DNA of 64,000 nt from Roridomyces roridus. Taxonomy: Eukaryota > Basidiomycota > Agaricomycetes > Agaricales > Mycenaceae. Under the pieces are notes generated by a model that searched no databases, was not told the DNA's origin, and worked only from the letters and a program-made list of their open reading frames with translations. The translations under genes and the position numbers were made by a program. Each line of letters begins with the position of its first letter. Within the stretch, counting starts at the first letter, position 1. Positions 43,123 through 54,460 of the stretch are shown here, in pieces. The stretch is from the NCBI GenBank assembly GCA_029378245.1, contig JARKIF010000017.1, positions 868,001 through 932,000 on the forward strand, in the 5' to 3' direction.

Positions 43123-44348
43123 TAGACGATGGTAAAACCCTGCCTTTTCGATTCCGCCGTGTCTGCACCCGCGCCGAACATTGATTCGACAGATGGAGTT
43201 GTCGCCGCGATCAAATCCATCTCCTTCTTCTCTCCCTCACTCGTCTTCTTCACCACGTTGACGTCCATCCTGTAGAGGTCACGAACGATGGACCCAGCCG
43301 CGAAGGGGACATTGTCAGCATTGAAGTATGTGATCTTCCCGTTCCCCGTTTGCGTGCTGACACCCTTTCGGTCAAGTCTGGAACCTGAGATGAGATTGCA
43401 ACGCGCCGTTGGAATATGAAGGGCATTTGAGACAGAGAAGTAGCGGGCTGCATCTCCGTACGTCCCTTCCAGCACTACCTTCCCTTTTCCGAGTGCTTGA
43501 GTGCTGAGCGTCGTTCCAAAGCCGTGAACAGCCAAGGGTGCCTCGAACGCCGTGTACTCATCGAACGATGACTCCTTATTGAAGATGTGACGAGACGCGC
43601 CGGTATCGTGGTTGATCGAGTCGTCCTGGGCAACGTCTGCACCGCACACAGTGGCGTGCACTTGGACGAACTCGTCCGGCGTGATCTTGTCATCATCATC
43701 CTCATCGTCCGAGCCAACTCTCATCATGAACGCAAATGCATCCCCCACTGTTCCAATCACCTTCTCCACATCCTTTTCCGCGTCCTCGGTATGGTCAATC
43801 ATACCCGTGAAGCGATCACCGGCACCGGCACCATCCTCTTCCTCCTCCATATCGTCGTCTTCGTACTCCACCATCCCAGCAAAGCGATCACCGGGCCCGC
43901 TCTCCAATGCCTGTTTGTGTCGGGCTGCAGTCCTCGCTTCCGGGGCGAGATGGACATCACGTTTGCCCTTGAAGCTGTCGGGGTATCTGCCGACTTTTCC
44001 CCCACCATAGGAGAAGCAGTCCTCGATGAGATGGCCACGGGGAGTCTCGCAATACTTGTTGCTGCACGCCTTGCGTGGCACGGAGCGTTGTTCGTTGCTA
44101 AATGGAGCAGGGCGCCTAATCTGTCGCTGGTGAGATTTTTCGTCTCTGCGATTGGCCTGGTTTGACGACTGTGCCGCGTAGGCGCTTGGAACGGCATCTC
44201 CCGTGTCTCGACTTTTGCCCTTTCCAACTTTGAGGGCATTGATGGCAATCATCGACGGCGCGATGCCCATCTCGACCTCCTCAGTCTTCAGCCGTTGCAG
44301 CACGGCTGCCCATGACACCGGTGTTTGCATCGCCTCGCCTTGTCGCAC
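43122..44348 (-). CDS. copia Gag C-terminal part and protease
   Basis: Seen: a zinc-knuckle-like KACSNKYCETPRGHLIEDCF (C-x3-C...GH-x4-C), then an acidic spacer with GDRF(A/T)GM repeated twice, then the aspartic protease motif HDTGASRHIF and further protease-fold signatures (ALGKGKVVLEGTYG, CNLISGSRLDRKG). The frame overlaps Gag by about 60 bases in a different phase (44348-44288). A -1 shift would join them. Whether that is programmed or a mutation cannot be told from one copy. Confidence 0.85.
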   Translation of the reverse strand: MRQGEAMQTPVSWAAVLQRLKTEEVEMGIAPSMIAINALKVGKGKSRDTGDAVPSAYAAQSSNQANRRDEKSHQRQIRRPAPFSNEQRSVPRKACSNKYCETPRGHLIEDCFSYGGGKVGRYPDSFKGKRDVHLAPEARTAARHKQALESGPGDRFAGMVEYEDDDMEEEEDGAGAGDRFTGMIDHTEDAEKDVEKVIGTVGDAFAFMMRVGSDDEDDDDKITPDEFVQVHATVCGADVAQDDSINHDTGASRHIFNKESSFDEYTAFEAPLAVHGFGTTLSTQALGKGKVVLEGTYGDAARYFSVSNALHIPTARCNLISGSRLDRKGVSTQTGNGKITYFNADNVPFAAGSIVRDLYRMDVNVVKKTSEGEKKEMDLIAATTPSVESMFGAGADTAESKRQGFTIV

Positions 44349-44986
44349 CTTGTCACATCGCGGCAGTACCGCCAGGCTTCGGAGGTTGTCATGAGGGTGA
44401 CGAGATGCTTGGCAAACTCGTTGTCAGGCATCATCAGTGGGTCGGTATCCCGCAACTTCTGGTATAGTTGCACGATTGTCTGACGCCACTCGACAGGGTT
44501 GTCGTGTGCACCACACTGGAACGAGAGGATTTGCTGTTTGATGGTAACAGCAGCAATTGCATTGGCCGGTTCGTACTCGTTCTTGAGTGCCTTCCATGCC
44601 TCGTGCGCTGACTTGCAGTCTTTGACAACGTACAGCTTTGCGCTGGGAACAGCTCGGGCGATAATTGCCAGAGCCTTCTTGTCGCCGTCCAACCATGCTC
44701 GAGCTTGTTGTTCGGCAGCGGCAACAGCAGCTTCGTTTCCTGGAATCGTGATTGTGGCCGCTGCTCCGTTTGCGTCAACGCCGTGGATTTGCTCAGTGCG
44801 TTTGAGCTTGGGAATGACCGGAGGATTGTAAGCAGGCCTGTCAACGTATTGCCAATACCCAGCTGCATCGAGGTCAAGTTCCGACTTGTACTTGAACTCG
44901 TTGTAGTTGTTCACGCCGTCCTCCTCGGTGATGGCAGTGAGTTTCATGCGTTTCCAATCATCGACTTGGTGCTGATTTGTTGACAT
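44288..44986 (-). CDS. copia Gag, N-terminal part
   Basis: ATG at 44986 (MSTNQHQVDDWKRMKL). It has the UBN2/copia-Gag pattern: AHEAWKALKNEYEP, KQQILSFQCG and LVTLMTTSEAWRYCRDV. It forms the virus-like particle that packages element RNA. The frame ends in a Cys/Arg-rich run (RCKHRCHGQPCCNG) that looks like read-through in the wrong phase, consistent with a frame change at about 44350. The start was chosen as the first ATG downstream of the LTR and primer site. Confidence 0.85.
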   Translation of the reverse strand: MSTNQHQVDDWKRMKLTAITEEDGVNNYNEFKYKSELDLDAAGYWQYVDRPAYNPPVIPKLKRTEQIHGVDANGAAATITIPGNEAAVAAAEQQARAWLDGDKKALAIIARAVPSAKLYVVKDCKSAHEAWKALKNEYEPANAIAAVTIKQQILSFQCGAHDNPVEWRQTIVQLYQKLRDTDPLMMPDNEFAKHLVTLMTTSEAWRYCRDVTRCDKARRCKHRCHGQPCCNG

Positions 44987-45085
44987 AGTGGGAATTCGAT
45001 AGCGCAGATGTATGTGGGTAAACGAGTTTGTTGTTCGTCGACAAGTGGACAATAGAACGATATCCGAGATGAGTTTAGAGCACAA

Positions 45086-45099
45086 CGGGGCCCATAACC
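45086..45099 (-). other. Primer-binding site, initiator-Met tRNA half
   Basis: On the minus strand GGTTATGGGCCCCG follows the 5' LTR directly. It is identical to the site at 23570 in the other copia remnant. Confidence 0.8.
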
Positions 45100-45280
45100 T
45101 ATCAAAGATGTAATATATTCACTGGTACAAGAGAAGACTCGTTAGGATACTAGTACAGAGAGATAGTTAGGAAAGGTCATACCTGGTACAAGAGAAGACT
45201 CGTTAGAGGTATCTCTTGTCCAGGTGAAACAATATGAATAAAATGAATATGACGAATCGTCGATCAGTCAGACCTTAACA
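45100..45280 (-). repeat. copia 5' LTR
   Basis: 181 bp, the same as the 3' LTR by eye. The outer flank is the CGAGT target copy (45281-45285). Confidence 0.92.
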
Positions 45281-45285
45281 CGAGT

Positions 45286-47670
45286 ATGTACTTGAACTTG
45301 AAAGGTGCGTAGCCAGTCTTCCTGCGGGTACGCAGTTGCGCCGTTCGATTCGGTCTTTGCTGCATGAGGTTTCAAGTTCTTCAGTTTTTGAGCGTTCTCA
45401 GCATTCTATGGGCACGGGAGTGTTAGGGGATGCAATCATCTTTGCTGCATCGGCGCGGACACCAGGAGGTCCTGGATATCCCAAGCTCCCGTTCAACCCG
45501 GGCTCGGGATTTAAGGAAAGGGGCATTTGCATTTTCTTCCAGGAGAGGCCGTGTAGCAAGAGGGCTAGTTACATTGACAAGGACATTACAATACTTTTCC
45601 CTAGAATTCGGGGAGGGAGATAGTGACAGCCGAGATGTGGCGCACCCAATCCAGCGAAGCGACCCAATGTGAAGAGCTTCAACCGGAACGAGCACAACTC
45701 CAAGTATTCCAAAGCCCTCAGAGGCCCAGCCCAGACCCACCTCTTAAACACAACCGTCCTAGGCACATTTTGTCCTGGGTATCCTAACCGTGTCGCCCCA
45801 TTTGCGCCCATCTAAGGAACGCCATCAAGAAGCTGCACATTCTCCTGCCGCTGGCGTACACTCAGCGCGATGGCTCGATCTAAGATCTTCGACGACCTCT
45901 CCAAGACTGTCGGCTAGATGGCCCACGTTCGCTCCCAATGATTCTGTCGCTCCTCAAGCTAAAGCACATATCTATCCTGCAGCGTCCGCCCCCGCCGCGG
46001 GTCATGCATGAAGTCCTGCCCCGTCTGCGCAAGGAATTGGCCGCCCTTTTGTGTCCCCCTCATTGGAGTCGGTGAGGCTGCAAGCGTTCAGCTTTTCTTC
46101 GCCGCAGCAGTTGATATCGCTGTTTGGGGCTTCATCGTCCTTGCCGTCCCTGTCGTTCTCCCGGGGCTGCTGCACGTCCCCAACTTGGCATCGGTTCGGA
46201 TCGTCGAGACCGTCTACCTCATCGAGCAGTATAGTTGACGGTGGCCTCGAGAGGCCAGTCACTCCGGGACACTTCAGCACGACATTCGATTGACTTTCCA
46301 CATGTAAGATTATGTGTCCATCTGTTTGAAAACTTGAACATTCGAGTGTAAAATCTTGCTTCCATCCCCCGCTCCCAGACGGGACTCGGATATCCATACC
46401 GGTTTGAACCTGTCCGTTTGGTACATCAGAACAATTGTGACACGCATCCCGAAAAATAGACTGACCCACCCCCATCCCGGAGTGAATCTGATCCTAGTTC
46501 CCATCTCGCATCCGTTGGATTCTTGGACTAGTCCTCAGACTCGCATGGTTCTGCACAATCACGGATGCCCCCCTCGCCCGCCCCCACTCCAAACTTTCCT
46601 CCGACCTCCGCGTCCAAGTCAACCGTTGAAACAATGTGTCCAGAGAATCCAACACGGATACGAAGAAGTAGATGAGTCCGCCGAGGGTCGTGCTGGAGTC
46701 GAGGTACGGGAGGGGGAAGCCGCATCCGTGCATGGTTGGTTGGGGCGGAGGGAGTGGACACCGTAGGATGTGAGCCGTCTATTTTATTATCTAGTACACA
46801 TCGTGGATTCACGGGCCGCTGATCCAATGGCTCCACTGATTACCAGCGCGGGTAAAGTTCTGGATCGACATCACACGAACGGATCCGGAGTGCTCCGCCG
46901 TGTTTCGCCGAGGATTTGCCGATAGCACGGCGTTTCTCGGCATCAGTGATCCTGAGCCCATGTCAAAAGCAGACTGCGAGCAAAACACGCTCGCGTCAAC
47001 GTCTTCAAGTTCCAGGTAAGATACACCGTTTGATTCGGGCTTTGCTCATGGATCTTGCGGTGCCCTTTTTGTCTCTGATGGACGGAGAATGTTGAAATAT
47101 TCTGTCTCCAGTCTCCGTATCCCTCATGATCATGCAAGTCGATCACGTCGTAGTAAGACGTACACTGTTGTACATACAGGTCATTTCGGTCATCTGCTCC
47201 TCTTACACCGTCCCGAATCCGATGAATCCACGTGGATGTCAGCCATCAGCGTCCCGTTCGTCATGGTTTGATTCTAAATCGCGCAAAAATCAGCTTCACA
47301 AACATCCCAGAATCCACGCCAGCAAATCACCAACCGATCAACTGATCAACGAACCTTCAGCCCAAGGATGCTTGGTGCATGGTCCTTATCCTTGGACTAA
47401 GTCGTAGGCTCGCATCGTGCAGCTCGCAGGATGGCAACGCCGACCCGCGTTTCCCGGCTGATGTCGGCCCCAAGTTGAAGGGGTTGTATTCAAACAGGCG
47501 GACGACGAGGAGGAACAGTTTGCTCTCGAATGAGTGGGGATCTGCAGGTGGAAGTGGATAGGGAAACACGAACATGGTCCCGGGGGCGATTGTGTTATCA
47601 TGCTGGGCTTTTATGCATGGAGCTCGTTCTGATAGTGCATCGAAGATCCGGAGTCAATCGCGAACTGTGA
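45286..47670. other. Gene-poor stretch with two related minus-strand ORF fragments
   Basis: Minus-strand frames at 46494-46733 and 47357-47575 have the same layout: FPLPY/YPLPP near the start, a hydrophobic middle, and RTSPRIQRM/RLSPRIRTM near the end. They look like two decayed copies of one unknown gene. Neither has a full reading frame, and other frames here (46002-46475 minus, 46008-46238 plus) overlap without domains. Confidence 0.35.
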
Positions 47671-48599
47671 TTCACAGCGGCAGTTCAGGAATAAAAAGCC
47701 CGTTTTAGTTAGCCGCCCTTCCGAAAGTTTGATGAACAGATACGGCCGGGCCAAAACTCAATTTGATACATTTGGTTTAGCTCAGCTCCAGATCAGAGCC
47801 GAAGTTCGGCCTTTCACATTCCAAATAAATGAGTTTCAAACCCGTAGTATGGGGATGCCATTCTGAGCAATGGAAAGCTATTGGAATACATTGTACAAAA
47901 ACGGTCTCCAAATCAATGCGGAAACGACAAATAATCTGTCTATCAATCCGCAACCTCACAGTCCGGAAATCACATCCGATATGGACGCCAATTTTACGAA
48001 AGGTATGTAACTGGGTTTCGAGGCCGCCAAAATCTCCGTTGAAACCTGAGATTTCGAAGTTCGAACCCAGTGAAATTGATTGGCCGATGATCTCCGAGTC
48101 ATCTGACGATAATCCGGGGATGATCTTCTGCAGCAGGCCACCTCTGGTGCAGATCATCTCCGGATCATCCGCGGATCACTCGGAGATCATCGGCACATAG
48201 GTTTCATTCTGTTTTAAATGTAAAATTTCAACGGAGATTTTGGCAGCCGTGAAATCAGATGACATTTGTTGCGTAAAAGTGGCTTCCCTATGGAATGTGA
48301 TTGCCAGACTTTGATAATGGAGATTGATGAACAGATTACTTGTGGTTTGCGTGCCGTCTTGAAGGTTGACTTTGTACAATGTATTACAATTGCTATGAGG
48401 TGCTCAGAATGGCATTCTCATATGACCAGTTTGAACCACATTTATTCGAGATTTGAAAGGCACAATTTCGGCTCTGATTTCGATCTGACCTAAACCAAGT
48501 ATATCAAACTCCGTTTCGGCCCGGCTTTATTTGTCCCCCAAGCTTTAAGAAGGGCGGCTAACTAAAACGGGCCTTTTATTGTTGAACTGCTGCTGTGAA
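47671..48599. mobile_element. Foldback (hairpin) element, ~929 bp
   Basis: Seen: TTCACAGC...GCCCGTTTTAGTTAGCC at the left is mirrored by GGCTAACTAAAACGGGC...GCTGTGAA at the right. Inverted similarity continues across the whole element: CAGAGCCGAA, TACATTGTACAAA, GCCAAAATCTCCGTTGAAA and GATGATCTCCGAGT all recur in the opposite strand at mirror positions around a centre near 48135. The two arms are thus about 460 bp each, perhaps 75 percent identical. No coding region and no clear target duplication. Confidence 0.85.
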
Positions 48600-49040
48600 T
48601 ATTCTCGGCGGCCTTGTGACTTTGACGGCATAATCAGAATCCTTGGAGAATTTCTGTAATATTCACACGAGGCGTACATGCGTAATCAGAAGATTGGAGG
48701 GGAATATATTCGCGCCGAAGAGGCTTGTGGTACATATCGGTCCGGTTGTTTGCCGCACGAAATGGCCAAGTAAGATCGGTGCATCAGCCCAGTTTGATGC
48801 GGTGATATGCGCCACGATGCCGATCAATCGGCCACCTTTAGGGCAAGATTCAAGGACACAAGTCATCTAAAGATAGCGACGAAGTTAGGGATTTGACTCT
48901 CCCGTTGGATTCAGGTGCCGGATTATGACTGAGGGTATCCGTTTTGTGGCCCAAACCAAACTTGCTCAACTTGCTCGCTAAAGCAGACGGTTGGTCACGG
49001 TATATCTTCCAGTCACCTCCACTTTTTGTTCAATCGGCAC

Positions 49041-50990
49041 AGCTTCCGTTCGTTTCGGGAATTGTCTCAGGAATGGTGAAGTTGGCGTTCCCAACTTCGT
49101 TTTCATGTAGAGCTCAGACTTGCCTCCTATCTCCAGTTTCCGTCAGTCTCCTCTATCAGCCGACCCTGGGGAGAAACTTGAGGTAACAGCCAGCACTCAC
49201 TCAAATCTAGTTGGACGCACCCCAATTGAAACCCCTGGTCGTAGACCATGCGTCCGATGGCCCGCACCTCAGTGCGCCGGAGATCCGGAGTCAATCCGTG
49301 ATTTTTTGCCTTGTGACTTGTAGCCGACCACTCAAACTCAGAGTGTTCTTGTACATCATCTTGGTGGTCTCGAAACACACCGGCTGGCTCACTCTGCACA
49401 AATGCGCAACTTCCGTTCAATTCGGGGTCCTGTCATGCAGTGGCAAGACCCAAAATTCATTTTCAGTTTTTACCCGCAGCAGAGCTTGAGTTCGCGTGCC
49501 ACTCCCGACACGTAGTGCTCCGCCCGACCCTCATCATCGTTCGATCAACTCGACCCCGCTGGGTGTCCGGCACCAACTAAAAGTTGCAGAGAACCAATTT
49601 ACATAAACAGCATTCATTGCAATCTAGTTGGACGTTAAGCGCTGAGCGTTCAGCGGAATGTTAACCCTGGTTTGCCCGATGCCCGGTCAACTCGGGGTCG
49701 GGTCATGGATATGACCTTCAGCTTTTTGTGCCGGTTTCAAGAAAGAATTCTGCCAGGTGGGATTTCCATTGTCGCGAGAACTCTGCCATTCAGACTCGGG
49801 ATTCATAAATGTGAATACCGGTTGGCAATTTGGCAAGCGCAGACCTTACGGCCGCGACAACTGAAGGGGTGTGTATCAGTACTCGTTCGATCCGGGTTCG
49901 GGTTCGTGAGCGGACGAGTCAGAGGAGTTTTTGTAGACAGTTCAACAGGAATACCCATTGGCACTGCCTGCCAGCAAATCATCACAACAGACTCAATGGT
50001 GAAAAGAATCACGCCCGCCAACCCTCAAAAGTCACAGACAAATTTTCAACGCCGGGAATCGCTCGTTCGACTCGAGCTTGAGTTGCGTACTAGTGCAAAT
50101 CAAATTCCTTTTTCTATCTTGCCCGATAAACACGGTTTCACACAGTGGGAGCCATCGTCCTTGGTGCCGCCGCAGGGCGCATCAATCATTGACATCAGTA
50201 TTTGATCGCTTGCGATCGGTGAGTGGCCGTCCGGTTGATTGCGCAAGAGCTTGGTGCCGGCGGCCAAGGGGTTGTTAAAATCCAAGTAAATGCACAAGTA
50301 GCAAGTACAGGAACCACGAGAAGACATCCCAGCGGACGACTGGTACACTGTAGAGGCAGCGACCCGTGGTGCTTGGTGCTTGTTCGATTCGAGACCGAGT
50401 ACTAGTCCTCCAGGAATGGAATGCCGGTTTTTTTTTTCACTCGCAGTTTGACAAGTACTTGCACCCCGTCCTCGAGGACTCGTAAGTAATCGGCGACATT
50501 CCCTCAATCCACGCCGCATAAGCAAGCTTGAAGGACACATATAATGAGCCAGAATCACTCTTAGTCGCCAGGGCCAGTTGAAAACATATGAACTGTGGCT
50601 CGTGGTGCTCGTTCGATTCGAGACCGAGTACTTGAGGACCACCACTGTTTTTGTTTTTGATTCAAAGTTGAAGTATGCCACGTCCCCGAAGACAAGTCGT
50701 AGATAAGTAAAGCCAATGGATGACCTGCATGACCTGGACTCGCAGTATTGAAAAACCGAAAAGGAAGTGAATTGTGATTGACCTGCCCAACAGTCCAAAG
50801 TCGAGATTCACGACATGAAATGTAGATGCTGGTTCAAAAATTCTGACAAGAGATCACAGGGAGAGAGGAGTGCATACGTGCCGGTAAATGATAAGTACCG
50901 TAGACGAAGTAAGTACTAAGTACCGGCAGGCCCGTTTGTGAAGGGCATCACATCTAGTAGCCGCGGGGGAGTCGCTCGTTCGACCCGAGC
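49041..50990 (+). repeat. Cluster of T-arm-like hairpin repeats, plus strand
   Basis: Five-base stems around a TTCRANN loop, as in a tRNA T arm, occur with stems beginning at 49411, 49881, 50061, 50378, 50608 and 50974. Near matches with altered loops are at 49044 and 49681. Examples: GCTCG-TTCGACT-CGAGC (50061-50077) and GCTCG-TTCGACC-CGAGC (50974-50990). Downstream bases often read GAGTACTAG or similar. No box A was identified. Spacing is about 170-370 bp. No genes lie between. Confidence 0.65.
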
Positions 50991-52426
50991 ACGAGTTATT
51001 AGATATTGGTCCAGAGCAAATATTCCAGTTTTTTTGCTGCTTGTTTGCTGTCGCAAGCTGTCCGAATACTTATTTTCAGTACAAGCGGGCGGGACATCCG
51101 GCGCATCAGACGAAGATGATTATCTTCCAAGAGTTGAGACTTGAGTTGATTATCATCGCCCGCAACCACCGTCTTTCAATTTGGTAATTGCGGCCGCAGA
51201 GGCATTCCGTCCAACTTGTCTTCTTCTCTCATCCATCCTCCATCTTCCTACTATCTTCTCTCCTCGACGTTGAGCTCGAATGCGCTGGGTTCGTGAGCAT
51301 GGCGGAATGGATTGAAGTGGGATTCAGATCTCAGTTGATGATTCTTCGTCGGGCGTCGGTGCGTGATGGCGCCTCCCATTTTCGGGCAATTTTGCTGATG
51401 GAATTCGAGGCCAACCAGTTGTCGTGGTGCCTAGCTATGGACTCCGCTGAAGTGCTCATCCCGACTCTATACAGAGCATGCCAGACTGCGTTGGAATCTC
51501 AGTTATGATTTTTTTTTTTCGTCGGGGCGGAGGTGTGTGTTGGCGCGGCTCATTTTAGGGCTATTAGCTGAATCCACGACTCGTCGTGTTTAGCTTTTCG
51601 ACTCCGGATTCACAACCCGTTCTCCCCGTGGGGGCTTCAACTCGGGAGAGCACGCCAGCCAGACTGCTTCGGGATTCCAATTTTCAGTAGGGGTGGCATC
51701 TGGTGCGTGTTGGCGTCTCGGATTTCGGACTTTGCTGATGGAATTCAGGCCCAGGGTGCCAGCTTTGACGGCACTCTCAATTTTCACGCCCGGTGGAGGA
51801 AATGTACAAGCATCTCTCGGCGGTGGAAACATCTGCGCCGAGATCAGGGACTCCGAATAGCATCGTGACATCCAGCATCCAGCATCCAGCATCCTGGCAT
51901 CGGTGCGTGGAATCCTCGTTTTGTTGCCGGAGACCGGGCAGGATGATTGTATGTACAGCGGGAAGGGAGGAAAGAGCACGCATGACCGCACCCCGCCCGG
52001 GGCGCCCCGCTCAATTCTGCTTGTCGTCGTTCGTTGCTGCAGCATTTCCGCATGGGAATCTCAGGCGTTCAGTTTTGGCTCCGTCCGACACAAGGGTAAG
52101 TGAATTCAAATGTCTCCTAAATATGGTACCTGAGACTGAATTGCATAGATTTCAATCCAATTCAATCCACGCAGGCGCCTTCTTAGACTCCTGCTTGCTT
52201 GCTTCCTGCCCCACAACGTGCAGTCTACACCGACGGAGACTCACACGAGCGGCGACTTCGGAAGCGCCCGGACTTCGGCGTGCCGTAAGCAAAAGTGTCT
52301 TGCCTTGCTGGCATCCATCCATCCATCTTGCTTCCTTCCGCCACTAATTCACGTGTCCTGTCACCGGAGCTCGAAGCCTTTTGTTCTCCCTCCCTCTCTT
52401 GTCCTCCACCTACACGATCGCTTGAA
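50991..52426. other. Gene-free stretch upstream of the RING gene
   Basis: Short frames only, with no domain. CATCCAGCATCCAGCATCC at about 51866-51897 is a small tandem repeat. No TATA box was assigned. Confidence 0.4.
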
Positions 52427-53548
52427 ATGGGTGCGTGGCTCTCCCTTTTGTCTTTTTGTCCTCTCGCCACACCATGCATGCACGACCTAACCTCCGCCTC
52501 CGCTTAGACGCCATCCCCGAGGAATCCGCTCCGATGCTGTTCGCCACCGACGACGACGACGTGGATGTACAATACATGCTTGACCTGGGGTCTGGGTCTG
52601 CCACGCACTCGGGCTGTGTGACGCCCTTGGTGATGCCGGCCTCCCCTCCTCCCTTCTGCGCCACGACGACGACGACGACACCGGATCTGAGACGCAGAGT
52701 CCCCCGCAGGACGACGAGCAGGGACAAGGACGCAGAGCGGGAGTGTGGGATTTGGTGCGTCTCTTCTGACTTGTCGACAATCTATCAGACGCTTACAATC
52801 ATACTCTCCTTCTACTTCCTGTCTTCTCTGCATGTCACCAGCTTCGAGCTCGCCGCGGCACCCGTCCGAACGCAATGCTGCAGCCACATCTTCTGTGCGG
52901 AACACATCCTCGCCGTACGTCCTTCCCCTAAACCCTCGTAACTCCACCTTCCGTCGGCGTTAACCCTGAAATCCACAGTGGCTCGAAGGCCCCTCGTCCG
53001 ATGGCCGCTGTCCGTCATGCCGCGCGCCCTCCTCCGCAACTGGCCTCCTTGCTCTCGGCCATCCAGCCCAATTGCACCTCGTCCCTCCCCCACCGCCACC
53101 CTCGCGCTCGCCCTCCCCGCGTGTCGATCCTTTGGATAACAAGATCGTTGTTGGGGCAGGGACGTACGCATCCTACCCCTCTGTACCCGTTCCCTCCTCG
53201 CCTGTAATGCTCTCCCCGGTGTCTCCCCGCTCGGCATCCTCCGTATCCTCGGCATCGTCATGCACCTCCCCCTCTTCGTCTTCATCTTCATCGTCCGAAG
53301 AAGACGAAGACACAACAGACTACTCCCTCCCCGCACTCGTCCGTGCCCGAGGCTTACAAACGCGGAGACACGTACCGCATCCGATGGCTTCTGTCCTTGG
53401 GCTGCGCGGGGTGTGTGTGAGTTTGATCAGGGCGTTGGTTTGTGTGTTGGTTATTGGGGTGTTGGCCGGGAGGGGGAGGTGGGCTGTTGATGAAGGGGTG
53501 CAAGGGGAGGCTGAGGCACAGGCGGAGCCGAGTGTGGAGTGGTATTGA
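52427..53548 (+). CDS. RING-finger protein with C-terminal membrane segment
   Basis: Role: probable membrane-anchored E3 ubiquitin ligase. Seen: four exons (52427-52430, 52508-52754, 52842-52914, 52979-53548); the first holds only ATG plus G, and splicing gives M-D-A-I-P-E-E. The RING is assembled across two introns: ECGIC (exons 2/3), TQCCSHIFCAEHI (exon 3) and GRCPSCRAP (exon 4). The spacing is C-x2-C, C-x-H-x2-C, C-x2-C with a His after the fifth ligand. A Ser/Pro-rich region follows, then an acidic patch (SSSEEDEDTTD) and a hydrophobic segment (CVSLIRALVCVLVIGVLAG) near the end. Total about 298 residues. Introns are 77, 87 and 64 bp, longer than elsewhere in the window. Substrates are unknown. 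Confidence 0.75.
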
Positions 53549-53820
53549 TGTCTGAGGCTGTGTCCTTCTCGCGGCCGACGTGGGATAATCGCCCAGACTG
53601 AACGTCGTGGCTCGGTAACCCAATTCGCCTCCCGCTCTCTGTTTCCATGGATTTTTGCATCCGTGTATATCAGCTCTCTCTGCATCCGCATTCTGCATGG
53701 GCATTCGTTCATTCGTATTTATCGTGTCGTTTCTGGGTTGTTTGTAATGAATGAATGTAAATGGTGTACTTACATATCTGGTTCAAGCCAGCAAAAAAGA
53801 ACTCGTGGCCACGCGCATGG
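53549..53820. other. 3' flank of the RING gene
   Basis: Nothing recognised. Confidence 0.4.
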
Positions 53821-54460
53821 CCGAATCTCGCGTCGAACGAGAGTAAGGTCTTGCTTGGGTTGGCCCAGGCTGAAGTAGTCGCACTTGGTTTCTCTCGAAT
53901 GGATGGAACAGGATCTGCTGAGTGCCAACCAAGCCAAAAAACCAACAGTTCGACATGGGACCTAATCTCGGATCGAACGAGAGCAAGGCCGTGCTTGGGG
54001 CTGCCGAGCTTAGGTTAGGTATCGTGTCGGACTTGGGTTGCGTTGAATGAATGTAACAGCACTACTTAGTGTATCTGACTCTGTGGTTAATGGAGTGAGT
54101 AAGCAAAAATACATCTCCGTGACTTGCCAAGGCACAAACTTTCGGATCGAACGAGAGTAGGTCTGATCGGGTTCGCCGAAGCTTATAAGAACTATCGTGT
54201 CGCACTTGGGTTGTGTTCAATGCATGTGGCAGTAACAGCGTATCTCGTTCAGGCAAGCAAAACCAAAAAATTCGGTTGGAAGTACATTTCTCAAGCAGAA
54301 AGCTCGACGTGAGAGCGCCGATGAGGCGGCGCACGAAAAAGGCCAGCCGGTGTCCATCCACACTTCAAAGAGTCGGGTTCGTCATGTCGAACGAAAATGT
54401 AAAAACGCACAGATCACTTGGGAAAGACGCAGACCCCGAGTCGAACGGGAGCTGGGCCGC
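53821..54460 (-). repeat. Cluster of T-arm-like hairpin repeats, minus strand
   Basis: Hairpins at 53826-53842, 53966-53982, 54140-54156 and 54434-54450. On the minus strand the first three units share more than the hairpin: an upstream CAACCCAAG...GACACGAT block, then CTCTCGTTCGATCCGAG, then a T-run and TGCTTG-like sequence about 45 bp downstream. This is a true repeat family rather than isolated motifs. Units are about 140-175 bp. Confidence 0.7.

Larger units (their letters stand above)
39819..45280 (-). mobile_element. Full-length Ty1/copia retrotransposon, 5.5 kb
   Basis: Seen: two 181-bp LTRs (39819-39999, 45100-45280) that appear identical, flanked by 5-bp repeats CGAGT (39814-39818, 45281-45285). 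On the minus strand the order is 5' LTR, primer-binding site, Gag, protease, integrase, reverse transcriptase, RNase H, polypurine tract, 3' LTR. That order (integrase before reverse transcriptase) defines copia. Matching LTRs indicate recent insertion. The coding region is split into four frames, so either frameshifting is used or this copy is defective. Confidence 0.93.

Noticed and set aside
46002..46475. 157-residue minus-strand frame
   Set aside because: No recognisable motif. A competing plus-strand frame (46008-46238) covers the same bases, and neither shows splice or promoter context.
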